This document shows positions 25,395 to 34,111 of a DNA stretch of 64,000 bases, piece by piece. The stretch covers positions 1-64,000 of the forward strand of contig NZ_FOKI01000003.1 of assembly GCF_900111985.1 (NCBI RefSeq), read 5' to 3'. The stretch is from Clostridium frigidicarnis (GTDB lineage Bacteria > Bacillota > Clostridia > Clostridiales > Clostridiaceae). The notes under the pieces are model-generated. The model saw only the letters and a program-made list of their open reading frames with translations. It ran no database searches and had not been told where the DNA came from. A program made the position numbers and the translations under genes. The number at the start of each line of letters is the position of its first letter. Position 1 is the first letter of the stretch.

Positions 25395-26678
25395 ATGAAA
25401 AACGACTTTAAAAACTGTTTAGTTATAGGATTTGCATTGTTTGCAATGTTCTTTGGTGCAGGTAACTTAATATTTCCAACTTACTTAGGATTAGTTGCAG
25501 GTAGTAGTGCACCAATATCCGCTATTGCTTTTGTATTAACTGGTGTAGGTATCCCTTTCCTTGGCATACTAGCTGGTACTAAATTTAACGGTAGTTTTGA
25601 AAACATGGCAGGTCAAGTTGGTAAAACATTTGCTGTAATATGTACAACTGTTTTAATAATAACAATAGGACCGTTAGTTGCAATTCCTAGAACTGCTGCA
25701 ACAACTTTTGAATTAGCATTTAGTCCTTTTTTTCCTAGTATGACTCCAGTTGTTGGAATGATTATATTCTTTGCTATAAACATAGCGCTTATCTTGAAAC
25801 CAGCTAGAATAGTTGATACTATCGGAAAAGTATTAACTCCTGCACTTCTAGTTATATTATTAATATTAATAGTTAAAGGATTTATTTCTCCAATTGGACC
25901 AACTACAGATCCAACTATAGATTCAGTTTTCTTTACTTCCTTAATTGAGGGATATCAAACAATGGATGCTCTTGCAGCTCTTATTTTCTCCTCAATAATC
26001 ATAAGTTCAGTAATCAGTAAAGGCTATGATAAAAAAGATATTTCTAGAATAACTATAAAATCTGGAATAGTTGCTATCGTCGGTTTAGCAGTTGTATATG
26101 GCGGATTAGTTTACGTTGGCCATACTGCCTCTTCAGTTTACCCAACTGACATATCAAAAACTCAACTTTTATTAAATATATCTTCTAACTTACTTGGAAA
26201 TGGTGGAACAATCTTAATAGGTCTTGCAATGGCATTAGCTTGTTTAACAACATCAATGTGTTTAGTTAGTTCAGCAGCAACTTATTTTAATGATTTATCA
26301 AAAGGTAAATTACCATATAAAGTTAATGTGTTTGTAATATGTTTTATAAGTGGAGCTATAGGAGTTTTAGGAGTAGATAAAATAGTATCTTTAGCTGGTC
26401 CTCTACTATCTATACTTTACCCAATATGTATAACATTAATATTATTAACTCTTGGTAAGAAATTTGTAAAAAGTAATTTAGTAGTTAAATATAGTGTTTA
26501 TGTAGCTTTAATATTTGCAATAATAGATGTATTTAAACTATTTGGTTTAAACAACCTTATACCGTTCTCTCAGTTAGGATTTGGTTGGGTTATACCTACT
26601 GTTGTAACATTTATAGTTTGTAACTTCTTAATATTTAATAAAAAAGACGATTCTGTAGATAATTTAGAGATAATTTAG
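25395..26678 (+). CDS. brnQ: Branched-chain amino acid:cation symporter (BrnQ/LIVCS)
   Basis: A 427-residue protein with about 12 hydrophobic spans. The family signature FFGAGNLIFPTYLGL lies at residues about 20-35, and GPLVAIPRTAATTFELAF around 95-112. It imports leucine, isoleucine and valine with Na+ or H+. The start is ATG 25395 with AGGGGG upstream. A CodY-like site precedes it. Its terminator stem downstream is split by a palindromic repeat. Confidence 0.93.
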   Translation: MKNDFKNCLVIGFALFAMFFGAGNLIFPTYLGLVAGSSAPISAIAFVLTGVGIPFLGILAGTKFNGSFENMAGQVGKTFAVICTTVLIITIGPLVAIPRTAATTFELAFSPFFPSMTPVVGMIIFFAINIALILKPARIVDTIGKVLTPALLVILLILIVKGFISPIGPTTDPTIDSVFFTSLIEGYQTMDALAALIFSSIIISSVISKGYDKKDISRITIKSGIVAIVGLAVVYGGLVYVGHTASSVYPTDISKTQLLLNISSNLLGNGGTILIGLAMALACLTTSMCLVSSAATYFNDLSKGKLPYKVNVFVICFISGAIGVLGVDKIVSLAGPLLSILYPICITLILLTLGKKFVKSNLVVKYSVYVALIFAIIDVFKLFGLNNLIPFSQLGFGWVIPTVVTFIVCNFLIFNKKDDSVDNLEII

Positions 26679-26691
26679 AGATAATACCACT

Positions 26692-26803
26692 AAATAGAGG
26701 TTTCCTTTTAGGCACATGAAAAAAATAACAAGTCAGTATGCTAGTATATTTGACTTGTTATTTTCTTTCATGTGCCTTAATTTGATAAAATGAAACCTCT
26801 ATT
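26692..26803 (+). terminator. brnQ terminator stem split by an inserted palindromic repeat
   Basis: AATAGAGGTTTC (26693-26704) and GAAACCTCTATT (26792-26803) are perfectly complementary, but lie 87 bases apart. Between them sits a complete 70-bp copy of the GGCACAT repeat (see 26709-26779). Confidence 0.6.
26709..26779. repeat. Short intact copy of the GGCACAT palindromic repeat
   Basis: Outer arms AGGCACATGAAA and TTTCATGTGCCT, inner arms AATAACAAGTCA and TGACTTGTTATT, with a 15-base centre GTATGCTAGTATATT. The centre of the long copy at 13390 is missing, so this is an internal-deletion form. Confidence 0.8.
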
Positions 26804-26817
26804 ATATAATACCATTA

Positions 26818-26838
26818 TAAGGCACATTCAAAAAATAA
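26818..26838 (+). repeat. Solo end of the GGCACAT repeat abutting the galE ribosome binding site
   Basis: TAAGGCACATTCAAAAAATA joins directly to AGGAGTGG, the galE ribosome binding site. The last bases of the repeat supply the AA of AAGGAG. Confidence 0.65.
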
Positions 26839-26850
26839 GGAGTGGTTTTA

Positions 26851-27840
26851 ATGACTATTTTAGTTTGTGGTGGTGCAGGATATATCGGAAGTCATATGGT
26901 TGCACACCTATTAGAAAATAATATTGAAGTTGTAATACTTGACAACTTTGAAACTGGTCATGAAAAAGCTGTAATGGGCGGTAAATTATACCGTGGGGAT
27001 TTAAGAGATAGAAAAACTTTAGACAAGGTGTTTACTGAAAATAAAATAGATGCTGTTATAGATTTTGCAGCCTATTCTCTTGTTGGTGAAAGTATGACTA
27101 ATCCATTAAAGTATTTTAATAATAATATTTATGGGACAATCAATTTACTTGAAGCTATGAGAGATCATGAAGTTAAATACATAGTATTTTCTTCAACAGC
27201 TGCAACATATGGAGAACCTGAAAATACACCAATACTTGAAGGTGATAAAACTTTTCCAACAAATGCTTATGGTGAATCTAAGCTTTGCGTTGAAAAAGTT
27301 CTTAAATGGTGTGATACAGCTTATGGCATAAAATATACTGCTTTAAGATATTTTAATGCTGCTGGGGCTCATTTAAATGGAGCTATAGGGGAAGAGCATA
27401 GCCCTGAAACTCATTTAATACCCCTTATACTTCAGGTTGCTTCTGGAAAAAGAGAGAAAATCATGATGTTTGGTGATGATTATAATACACCAGATGGAAC
27501 ATGCATAAGGGATTATATACATGTATCAGATCTTGCATCAGCACACTTACTTGCATTAGATAGATTAATGAAAGGTGGAGAAAGCAGAATTTATAACTTA
27601 GGAAACGGCAAAGGCTTCTCTGTTAAGGAAGTTGTTGAAACAGCAAGAAATGTAACTAACCATCCAATTCCTGCTGAGATAGCTCCTAGAAGAGCTGGAG
27701 ACCCTGCTATTTTAATAGCCTCTTCTGATAATGCTATTAAAGAGCTTGGCTGGGAACCAAAATTTAATTCTTTAGAAACAATAATAGAAACTGCTTGGAA
27801 TTGGCATTCAAAACATCCAAGTGGTTTTGAAGATAAATAA
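26851..27840 (+). CDS. galE: UDP-glucose 4-epimerase
   Basis: 329 residues from ATG 26851, with AAGGAG 8 bases upstream (an in-frame GTG at 26842 overlaps that site and is unlikely). It is an extended short-chain dehydrogenase: NAD-binding GGAGYIGSH at the N-terminus, FSSTAATYG (catalytic Ser/Thr), YGESK (catalytic Tyr-Lys), then RYFNAAGA and [10 protein letters not shown]. It interconverts UDP-glucose and UDP-galactose for galactose use and surface polysaccharides. There are no gal operon partners nearby. The promoter region is crowded by palindromic repeats. Confidence 0.95.
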   Translation: MTILVCGGAGYIGSHMVAHLLENNIEVVILDNFETGHEKAVMGGKLYRGDLRDRKTLDKVFTENKIDAVIDFAAYSLVGESMTNPLKYFNNNIYGTINLLEAMRDHEVKYIVFSSTAATYGEPENTPILEGDKTFPTNAYGESKLCVEKVLKWCDTAYGIKYTALRYFNAAGAHLNGAIGEEHSPETHLIPLILQVASGKREKIMMFGDDYNTPDGTCIRDYIHVSDLASAHLLALDRLMKGGESRIYNLGNGKGFSVKEVVETARNVTNHPIPAEIAPRRAGDPAILIASSDNAIKELGWEPKFNSLETIIETAWNWHSKHPSGFEDK

Positions 27841-27906
27841 GGAAATCTCATATAACCAGAAAAGAGAGTTATGAGCAACACAAATTAGCTAGCTACACAT
27901 ATCATT

Positions 27907-28070
27907 CTAAGTTGTAAAAAAGCATCGATGACCAAATTCCAAAAACTCACTTCGTTCAAACAATTGGAATTCTTAACGTTATCGATGCTTTTTTATAACA
28001 AGAATGATTAATGTTCGCTATATAATTTGATAATGCTCATACCTCCCTTTTCTTTATATAATTCTTTATT
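27907..28070 (-). repeat. Duplicated ~165-bp unit, copy A, with a mini-ORF and terminator-like stem
   Basis: It is almost identical to 28108-28273. Read on the minus strand, GGGAGGT precedes ATG and a ten-codon frame MSIIKLYSEH ending TAA. A long stem follows: AAAAAAGCATCGAT pairs with ATCGATGCTTTTTT, and ATTCCAA with TTGGAAT. The layout resembles a small RNA gene or a leader-peptide unit with its own terminator. Confidence 0.6.
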
Positions 28071-28107
28071 GTTATTATATATACAACTTTAAAATATTTA
28101 TTTCTTA

Positions 28108-28273
28108 CTAAGTTATAAAAAAGCGTTGATATCTAAATTTCAATAACTTGCTTCACTTCAAACAATTGGAATTCTTAACATCATCGATGCTTTTTTATAA
28201 CAAGAATGATTAATGTTCGCTATATAATTTGATAATACTCATACCTCCCTTTTCTTTATATAATTCCTTTATT
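28108..28273 (-). repeat. Duplicated ~165-bp unit, copy B
   Basis: Same features as copy A: the GGGAGGT site and mini-ORF MSIIKLYSEH are conserved exactly. The left stem arm has drifted (AAAAAAGCGTTGAT against ATCGATGCTTTTTT), while the ATTCCAA arm is lost to AATTTCAA. No gene was seen in the rest of 27841-28340. Confidence 0.6.
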
Positions 28274-28340
28274 ACAAACTTTTTCTGGACAACGTGAAGA
28301 AAAATATCCATAATTATCAATTGTTAATTTTTAATAGTAA

Positions 28341-28784
28341 TCATAATATGAACTCGTATATGCATTCCTGCCGCTCACCTTGTAGGAACATGTCGTTGTC
28401 TTTTGGTAAGTCTATTATTTCCTTTAAAATTCCGCCTAAGTATTCACATGTTTTTCTTGATGAATAATTATCTGGATTGCATGTGATTATTAAATATTGT
28501 AATTCATGTTTCCTTGCTAATTGAAACAGTAATTTACATGCCTTTGCAGCATAATGATTCCCTCTATATTGTTCATCAACACCATAACCTATATTCCCAC
28601 CATAGTATAAGCCCTTATTATGACCTATTCGCAAATCACAAGTGCCTATTTCTTCGTCTGTTGTATTTAAACATATTTTGAAATAATAAGCCGGAACCCA
28701 GTTTTTTTCTGGATTGGCATTAGCAGTTTTATACAATTTAAGGTATATCTCATTATTTTTTAAAAAATCTGTATTATAAAACAT
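28341..28784 (-). CDS. GNAT-family N-acetyltransferase
   Basis: A 147-residue protein with a single GNAT fold. Strand-loop landmarks are GTCDLRIGHNKG, then YGGNIGYGVDEQYRGNHYAAKACKLL, whose VDEQYRGNHYA is motif A for acetyl-CoA pyrophosphate binding, and then YLIITCNPDNYSSRKTCEYLGG. It probably acetylates an amino group of a small molecule or protein terminus. The substrate is unknown. Monocistronic; GAGAGG-AAGG precedes ATG 28784. Confidence 0.88.
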   Translation of the reverse strand: MFYNTDFLKNNEIYLKLYKTANANPEKNWVPAYYFKICLNTTDEEIGTCDLRIGHNKGLYYGGNIGYGVDEQYRGNHYAAKACKLLFQLARKHELQYLIITCNPDNYSSRKTCEYLGGILKEIIDLPKDNDMFLQGERQECIYEFIL

Positions 28785-29141
28785 AATCCTTACCTCTCAA
28801 AATATAAATAATATTTATTTCTCCTTCTAAACAACTATTAGTTAAATTATATATTTATTATACAACTTATTATCCACATTAATGATTATTTTTTATTTTT
28901 TTACATTTAATTTATTTAAAGTTCAAAACCCATTTTGCAAGTATTATTTATTATTATTCAATAATAATTTATTGTTTTTCAATAAATATGTGTGATATAA
29001 TACTATTAATTCATTAAATAACACATTGTGTCATTTATGTAATTAGTTTATACATGCATATTTAATTACTTTTGGCTTTAAGTTATCTACTTTGTTAAAT
29101 GAATTTTTATATCAAAATATTTATTATTTGGAGGTTATGCT
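28785..29141. other. Divergent intergenic region, no gene seen
   Basis: AT-rich; it holds TTATTATTATTC/AATAATAATTTATTG partial repeats around 28950-28985 but nothing that I can name. The promoters of the flanking divergent genes must lie here. Confidence 0.4.
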
Positions 29142-29621
29142 ATGATTGAATCTAGAAAACTAAATATTTTTAGGGTCATAATATTTATTATTTTTATATT
29201 TTTATGTATTATGTCCTTTGCATCGATAATACTTACATTTCAATCTTTATTTAATTTAGGTGAAAATTCTGATATTAATATATACAACATGTTGTATGGC
29301 GACACTATATGTATTTTGTTTTCAATTATTTTATATAAGGTATATTCTGTTATAAAAAGTTTGAAATCTAATCCATTTATTGAAAAAAATATTAAAAATT
29401 TTAAAATTATTTATAGATGTATGATATTAATTACTATTTTAGATGGAGTGTTTACCTATAATATCCCAAAAGACAGTGGACTTATTATATTAGGAACTGA
29501 TTCAGCTTCATTAGATCCAAGCTGCATATTATTTTTCATATTAGCAGTATTGGCATTAACTTTATCCTATATATTTGAAAAAGCAGTTGAAATAAAAAAT
29601 GAAAATGACTTAACAGTTTAA
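29142..29621 (+). CDS. DUF2975-family membrane protein
   Basis: A 159-residue protein with four hydrophobic spans (about 10-32, 47-65, 86-102, 126-145). The conserved LKSNPFIEKNIKNFKIIYRC loop between spans 2 and 3 is typical of DUF2975 proteins. They are almost always followed by a tiny XRE regulator, as here 14 bases downstream. It probably senses an envelope signal and modulates the partner. The start is ATG 29142 with TGGAGG. Confidence 0.85.
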   Translation: MIESRKLNIFRVIIFIIFIFLCIMSFASIILTFQSLFNLGENSDINIYNMLYGDTICILFSIILYKVYSVIKSLKSNPFIEKNIKNFKIIYRCMILITILDGVFTYNIPKDSGLIILGTDSASLDPSCILFFILAVLALTLSYIFEKAVEIKNENDLTV

Positions 29622-29635
29622 AAAGGAGATTTTTC

Positions 29636-29854
29636 ATGTCTATTATAGTTAACTTAGATGTTATGATGGCCAAAAGAAAGATATCTCTTTCTGAGCTTTC
29701 TGAAAAAGTTGGTATAACCAATGCTAATTTATCAATATTAAAAACCAACAAGGCAAAAGCTATACGATTTTCTACTTTAAATGAAATCTGCAAAATCCTT
29801 GATTGCCAGCCTGGAGATATAATTGAATATATTGAAGATGACAGTGAAATTTAA
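29636..29854 (+). CDS. XRE-family HTH regulator paired with DUF2975
   Basis: A 72-residue protein of the YozG/YheG type: NLDVMMAKRKISLSELSEKVG, then ITNANLSILKTNKAKAIRF, STLNEICKILDCQPGDIIEYI. It is a single HTH, probably dimeric and autoregulatory. AAAGGAG precedes ATG 29636. The stop codon lies in the left arm of its terminator. Confidence 0.9.
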   Translation: MSIIVNLDVMMAKRKISLSELSEKVGITNANLSILKTNKAKAIRFSTLNEICKILDCQPGDIIEYIEDDSEI

Positions 29855-29876
29855 AATTCACTGTCTTTTATTTTTT
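29840..29876 (+). terminator. Terminator of the DUF2975/XRE operon
   Basis: GACAGTGAA and TTCACTGTC with an 8-base loop, followed by TTTTATTTTTT. The stem overlaps the last codons of the XRE gene. Confidence 0.75.
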
Positions 29877-29880
29877 ATAT

Positions 29881-29944
29881 AAAGCACATTCAAAAAATAA
29901 CAAATCAGTATGCTAGTTCGTGTTGCTTATACCCACATACTTTT
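29881..29944. repeat. Remnant of the GGCACAT repeat joined to a TATACCCACA repeat arm
   Basis: AAAGCACATTCAAAAAATAA with CAAATCAGTATGCTAGT is the left half of a GGCACAT repeat. It is followed directly by GCTTATACCCACATACTTTT, a diverged arm of the 24611-24699 element. The same two families also touch each other at 24699-24712. Confidence 0.6.
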
Positions 29945-30486
29945 ATGATTTTTATAAAAAGTATATTGGTTTTGTGTACAAAATATACATTTTTGTGTAT
30001 TTTTTATTTTAAAAATGCTTTTTTTATGAATTTTTTTTAAATTCATCCCAACCTTTATTTTACTTATAATTACCACATATATTTATTGTAAAATTTAATT
30101 ATTTTTCTAAATTAATTAAATTAAGTATTATAATCCCTCTATTTTTCTGTTATAATTAAGAAATTAACACCTTAATTATAAAATATTGTTTATTCGTGTT
30201 TTATTTTATGTGTTTTTGTTGATTTATACATACAAATAAATCGGTTATTTTATTAACAAATTTATCTTTAAATACATATTTTTTAATTTTTATGTAAATT
30301 TTTATATACATTTGTCGATATATTATATAGAACCAATATTCATTGGGGTGGGTATCATTTCTAAAATTTAAATATTGTATGAGTTAATCTAGAGGCATAG
30401 CACCTGTTATTCCTACCTACTAATAGGATCCTGGATATTACAGTGTTAGCCATTCTATAAAAGTATTTTTAAAGGAGGACTTCATT
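29945..30486. other. Long AT-rich leader region of the secreted protease
   Basis: No open frame with a start site. Around 30335-30440 the base composition becomes less AT-biased (GGGGTGGGTATCATTT, TAGAGGCATAGCACC, CTAATAGGATCC), as in structured leaders, but I could not match it to a known riboswitch class. Confidence 0.35.
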
Positions 30487-32385
30487 TTGAAGAGAAAATT
30501 TATTAGTTTTATTCTATCTGCAATGATGGTAGCTTCTATTGTATCTCCAACTGTAGCAAATGCTACTACTAATACATATGATTCTACTTTAATAGCAAAT
30601 AGTAACACTTCTCAATCTTTACCTAGTAGATATGATTCTAGGGATCTAAACTATATATCTGGTGCTAAAAAGCAAGGTGAAATAGGCTGTTGTTGGGCCT
30701 TTGCAACTATGGGTGCATTAGAAACTTCTATTAAAAAGAACACTGGAGAATCTAAGGATTTTTCTGAAATTCATTTGGCCGCTAATAATGGTTTCTTAGG
30801 AGCTAATGGTGGAGGTAATGGAATCATTGCAGCTTCATATTTCTCATCTTGGCAAGGACCTGTTTATGAAAAAGATGCTCCATACCCAAATCCTGCAATT
30901 CCTAGTAATGTGAAATCTGAATATGGTGGTACTGTTACTAATCATATTCAAGATGTCATCATGGTTGATAGAACTAAAACTGGCCAGGATAAAATAGACA
31001 ATGTTAAAAATAATGTTTATAAATATGGTTCTTCAACCGTTCAAGTTTCATCAAGAGCTGCAGATGGTAATGGAACTATATTCAACTATTTCGATGCTCC
31101 TATAGACCATGAGATTTTAATAGTTGGATGGGATGATAATTATTCTAGAGATAATTTTCAATATACAAAGCCTAACCATAATGGTGCTTTTATATGTAGA
31201 AACAGCTGGGGGGAAGAACTAGGAGATAATGGTTACTTCTACTTATCTTACGAAGATCAAAATTTATTAGACCCTAGCAATACTCTTATAACTTTTGATA
31301 AAGTTGAATCAATTGATAATTATAAAGATGTTTACGCTGGTTGTTTCAATACTAATATATTTAACGGAGCATTAGCATATAAAGACGGTATAAGTGAAAC
31401 ATTTCCTCTTAAAATGATTTCTGGTATTGGTACTGGAATCGGAGAAAATGAAGAAATTGCAGCTGTTGGTGTACCAAGTTTTACTTCAAATGCAGATTGT
31501 GAACTTTATTACACAAACAACGATGTATCTATTGAAAATATATTAAATCCTGATAATAAGGTTAAATCCTTTCATCTTGATGATGCAGGTTTCCATACTA
31601 TAAAATTGGACAACCCTATAGTTCCTAAGGATAAAAAGAATTTTTCATTTTGGATTAGAATTTTTCATCCTTCTCAATCTAATATTGCTAAATCATCACC
31701 AAGTAAGGAATTTACAGAAAAACATTACGAATTTTTATTTCCTGAAACTATTGATGAAAATCCTAACAACATTAGTAAGAAGGCTAAAAGTCCTATCTCG
31801 TTTATTGCTGGAAGATTTTATACTAATGAAAAATCAAATATTAAACCTGGTTGGAATCTAAAAAACAATACTTGGTATTACTATAATGAAGATGGAACTT
31901 CAAAAACAGGTTGGTCTCAAATAGGTGGAAGTTGGTATTATTTCAATAATGAAGGTAAAATGCAAACTAATTGGATATATGTTAATGATACTTGGTACTA
32001 TCTAAATTCAAATGGAACTATGAGTACTGGTTGGTTAAATGAAAATGGTACTTGGTATTACCTTAATAATTCTGGTGCTATGAGTACAGGCTGGTTAAAT
32101 TTAAATGGTACTTGGTATTATTTAAGCTCTAATGGTGCTATGAATACTGGATGGTTATACACTGGTGATGCTTGGTATTATTTAAACTCTGATGGATCCA
32201 TGAAAACTGGTTGGATCTATACTGGCGATGCTTGGTATTACTTAAATTCCAATGGATCTATGAAGACTGGTTGGATATTTACTGGTTATGCTTGGTACTA
32301 TTTAAATTCTAATGGATCTATGGCTACAAACACTATAATTGATGGTTGGAAGCTAGATGCAAATGGAGTAGGTAGCAAACTTTAA
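30487..32385 (+). CDS. Secreted papain-like (C1) cysteine protease with cell-wall-binding repeats
   Basis: 632 residues starting at TTG 30487 behind AAAGGAGG. The signal peptide is residues 1-26 (MKRKFISFILSAMMVASIV then ANA). The C1 peptidase domain (about 45-285) has GCCWAFATMGALE (catalytic Cys), DHEILIVGWDD (His) and CRNSWGEELGDNGYFYL (Asn). A lectin-like beta domain follows (about 290-445). Eight 20-residue GW/WYYLN repeats (455-614) are of the choline-binding/CW_binding_1 type and anchor the protein to teichoic acids. It is an exported surface protease; the substrate is unknown. The distance between the Cys and His motifs is normal, so it is probably active. Confidence 0.92.
   Translation: MKRKFISFILSAMMVASIVSPTVANATTNTYDSTLIANSNTSQSLPSRYDSRDLNYISGAKKQGEIGCCWAFATMGALETSIKKNTGESKDFSEIHLAANNGFLGANGGGNGIIAASYFSSWQGPVYEKDAPYPNPAIPSNVKSEYGGTVTNHIQDVIMVDRTKTGQDKIDNVKNNVYKYGSSTVQVSSRAADGNGTIFNYFDAPIDHEILIVGWDDNYSRDNFQYTKPNHNGAFICRNSWGEELGDNGYFYLSYEDQNLLDPSNTLITFDKVESIDNYKDVYAGCFNTNIFNGALAYKDGISETFPLKMISGIGTGIGENEEIAAVGVPSFTSNADCELYYTNNDVSIENILNPDNKVKSFHLDDAGFHTIKLDNPIVPKDKKNFSFWIRIFHPSQSNIAKSSPSKEFTEKHYEFLFPETIDENPNNISKKAKSPISFIAGRFYTNEKSNIKPGWNLKNNTWYYYNEDGTSKTGWSQIGGSWYYFNNEGKMQTNWIYVNDTWYYLNSNGTMSTGWLNENGTWYYLNNSGAMSTGWLNLNGTWYYLSSNGAMNTGWLYTGDAWYYLNSDGSMKTGWIYTGDAWYYLNSNGSMKTGWIFTGYAWYYLNSNGSMATNTIIDGWKLDANGVGSKL
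31849..32328 (+). repeat. Eight tandem 60-bp repeats encoding cell-wall-binding modules
   Basis: Each unit encodes GW-x(5)-WYY-x-N-x-x-G-x-M-x-T. Units 6-8 are the most alike in DNA, which suggests recent expansion by recombination. Confidence 0.85.
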
Positions 32386-32563
32386 TCTTGAAATTAATTA
32401 AGAAACACATGTAATTTTGCTTATAAAAGAGATTTTTCCGATAGTAGCAAATATACTACTATGGGATTATTTTGAAATATTTTATTAAGATATACTTACA
32501 TCATTTTTAAAATTTAATATAATATGTAACGACAAAAATAAATAACTCAAGGAGGATTTTATT

Positions 32564-33160
32564 ATGAAATCACTAAAAAAAATATCATTATTAGCCGTAA
32601 TGTGCTTATCTTTATTATTTGTTGCTTGCGGTAAACCATCTGAAAAAGAATTAACTGAATGCCTAAATGGTTCAATTCAATGTAGTGCTGGATATGAATA
32701 TGACTATGGTGATATATCTAAAGCAGGTTCTAGAGAAGAGTATGACAAAAATATGGCAATTGACAAACAAAAAGCTTATAAATCTTTAGAATCTTTGGGT
32801 ATACCATTTACAAAAGACCAAAAAGATAGAATTTATAACGCATTTATAGCTAATACAAAAAAAATCACATATGAAATTAAATGTGATGAAATCAAAGATA
32901 AAACTGCTAGCTTCACAGTTACAAGTAAAGCTATAGATACAGACAGTTTCTCAAAGCAATTAGAAAGTAAAGTTACAGAGAAAAGCAAAACTGCACACTC
33001 TCAAGAAGCATTATCCGAAGATATTACAAAAATAATCATAGATTGCTATAACAATGCACCAGTTAAAGATTCAACTAATAAAGCTGTTTTCGAAAAACAA
33101 GACAATGTTTGGAAGCTTACAACAAAAGCTGATGATTTAACAAAAATTTTAGTTGACTAA
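32564..33160 (+). CDS. Lipoprotein, DUF5105-like
   Basis: A 198-residue protein. The signal peptide ends in LLFVAC, with lipidated Cys at about residue 22. The mature part (KPSEKELTECLNGSIQC...) is a soluble helical domain with a final VWKLTTKADDLTKIL strand. This pattern, a short N-terminal helix then YDYGDIS and DSFSKQLESKV, resembles DUF5105 lipoproteins, but I am not certain. It lies 180 bases after the protease and has its own ribosome binding site (AAGGAGG), so co-transcription is unclear. It is anchored on the outer face of the membrane; function unknown. Confidence 0.75.
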   Translation: MKSLKKISLLAVMCLSLLFVACGKPSEKELTECLNGSIQCSAGYEYDYGDISKAGSREEYDKNMAIDKQKAYKSLESLGIPFTKDQKDRIYNAFIANTKKITYEIKCDEIKDKTASFTVTSKAIDTDSFSKQLESKVTEKSKTAHSQEALSEDITKIIIDCYNNAPVKDSTNKAVFEKQDNVWKLTTKADDLTKILVD

Positions 33161-33210
33161 AATATATAATACATATTCGGTATGAATTTTCAACATAATA
33201 TGGTAAATAT

Positions 33211-33242
33211 AAAAAGACAGGTAATAAATTACCTGTCTTTTT
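33211..33242. terminator. Bidirectional terminator between the lipoprotein and metQ
   Basis: AAAAAGACAGGTAA and TTACCTGTCTTTTT form a stem with U-tracts on both strands. Confidence 0.8.
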
Positions 33243-33284
33243 ATTGTTTATAATTTCTCATAAATTCTTATCCCATATTAATCA

Positions 33285-34082
33285 TTAAAATAAAGGAGTT
33301 TTTGTTCCCTTTGTCTTTTCTAAAATAAAGTTTTTAACCTCATCACTTGCTAAAGCATTTTCTAAATCCTTGGCCCACTCTTTTTCTTCTTTAACTACTA
33401 ATACTATGCCTTCTTCTTGTCCAAAAGCTAACGCCTTTTCTGAATCTTTACCGGCTTGAAGAATAACATCCGCCATAACTATAGCCATATCAGTATCCCT
33501 TAATGCATTTGCTAAATTCAATCTTTCCATTTCTACAAATTTTAAATTATACTTATTCTCTGCAACATCTAAAACTGTTGGAACTGTAGCCCCATCTTTA
33601 AGTTTTATAATTCCCTCTTTATTTAATAAATTTAAGGCTAAGGTTCTATTAGTAGCATCATTTGCTATAGCCACTGTCATACCACCTTTAATTTCAGATA
33701 AATTATTAATTTTCTCTGAATATAAACCTATTTGGAAAGCAAAAATTTCTTTACCATAGGGTTGTAATTTTGTTCCTCTATCCTTATTAAAGTTTTCTAG
33801 ATAATCTTTATACTGATAAAAATTTGCATCTATACTTCCATCATCTACTGCAAGATTTGGTGTTATAGCATCATCAAAAACTTTCAATTTCATTTCATAC
33901 TTGTCACTTTTATTAAACACCTTTTGTGCCTCTTCTAATACATCTTTAGATATAACTGATGTACCCACTGTTATAACTTGTTTTCCATTTGACTTTTCAG
34001 TATTTTCTCCTGATTTACTTCCACACCCTACTATTGAAAAAGTAAGAGCTATTGCTGATATAAGACCTATAATTTTTTTCAT
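33285..34082 (-). CDS. metQ: Methionine ABC transporter substrate-binding lipoprotein
   Basis: A 265-residue NlpA/MetQ-family protein. The lipobox SIVGC is at residue about 20. Landmarks are TVGTSVISKDVLEEA, DGSIDANFYQYKDYLENFN and VAIANDATNRTLALNLL, the substrate-site region. It binds D/L-methionine outside the membrane and delivers it to MetI. It is last in the operon metN-metI-metQ, 29 bases after metI, with a bidirectional terminator behind it. Confidence 0.92.
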   Translation of the reverse strand: MKKIIGLISAIALTFSIVGCGSKSGENTEKSNGKQVITVGTSVISKDVLEEAQKVFNKSDKYEMKLKVFDDAITPNLAVDDGSIDANFYQYKDYLENFNKDRGTKLQPYGKEIFAFQIGLYSEKINNLSEIKGGMTVAIANDATNRTLALNLLNKEGIIKLKDGATVPTVLDVAENKYNLKFVEMERLNLANALRDTDMAIVMADVILQAGKDSEKALAFGQEEGIVLVVKEEKEWAKDLENALASDEVKNFILEKTKGTKTPLF

Positions 34083-34111
34083 TTTTTTATCCCCTCTCGT
34101 TTGTATAAAAT

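Noticed and set aside
30335-30440. c-di-GMP riboswitch upstream of the secreted protease
   Set aside because: Tempting because a c-di-GMP enzyme is nearby and such switches control clostridial surface proteins, but neither the class I nor class II core sequence is present.
31849-32328. CRISPR-like tandem repeat
   Set aside because: Repeats are 60 bp, in frame and encode GW/WYYLN cell-wall-binding modules without spacers.
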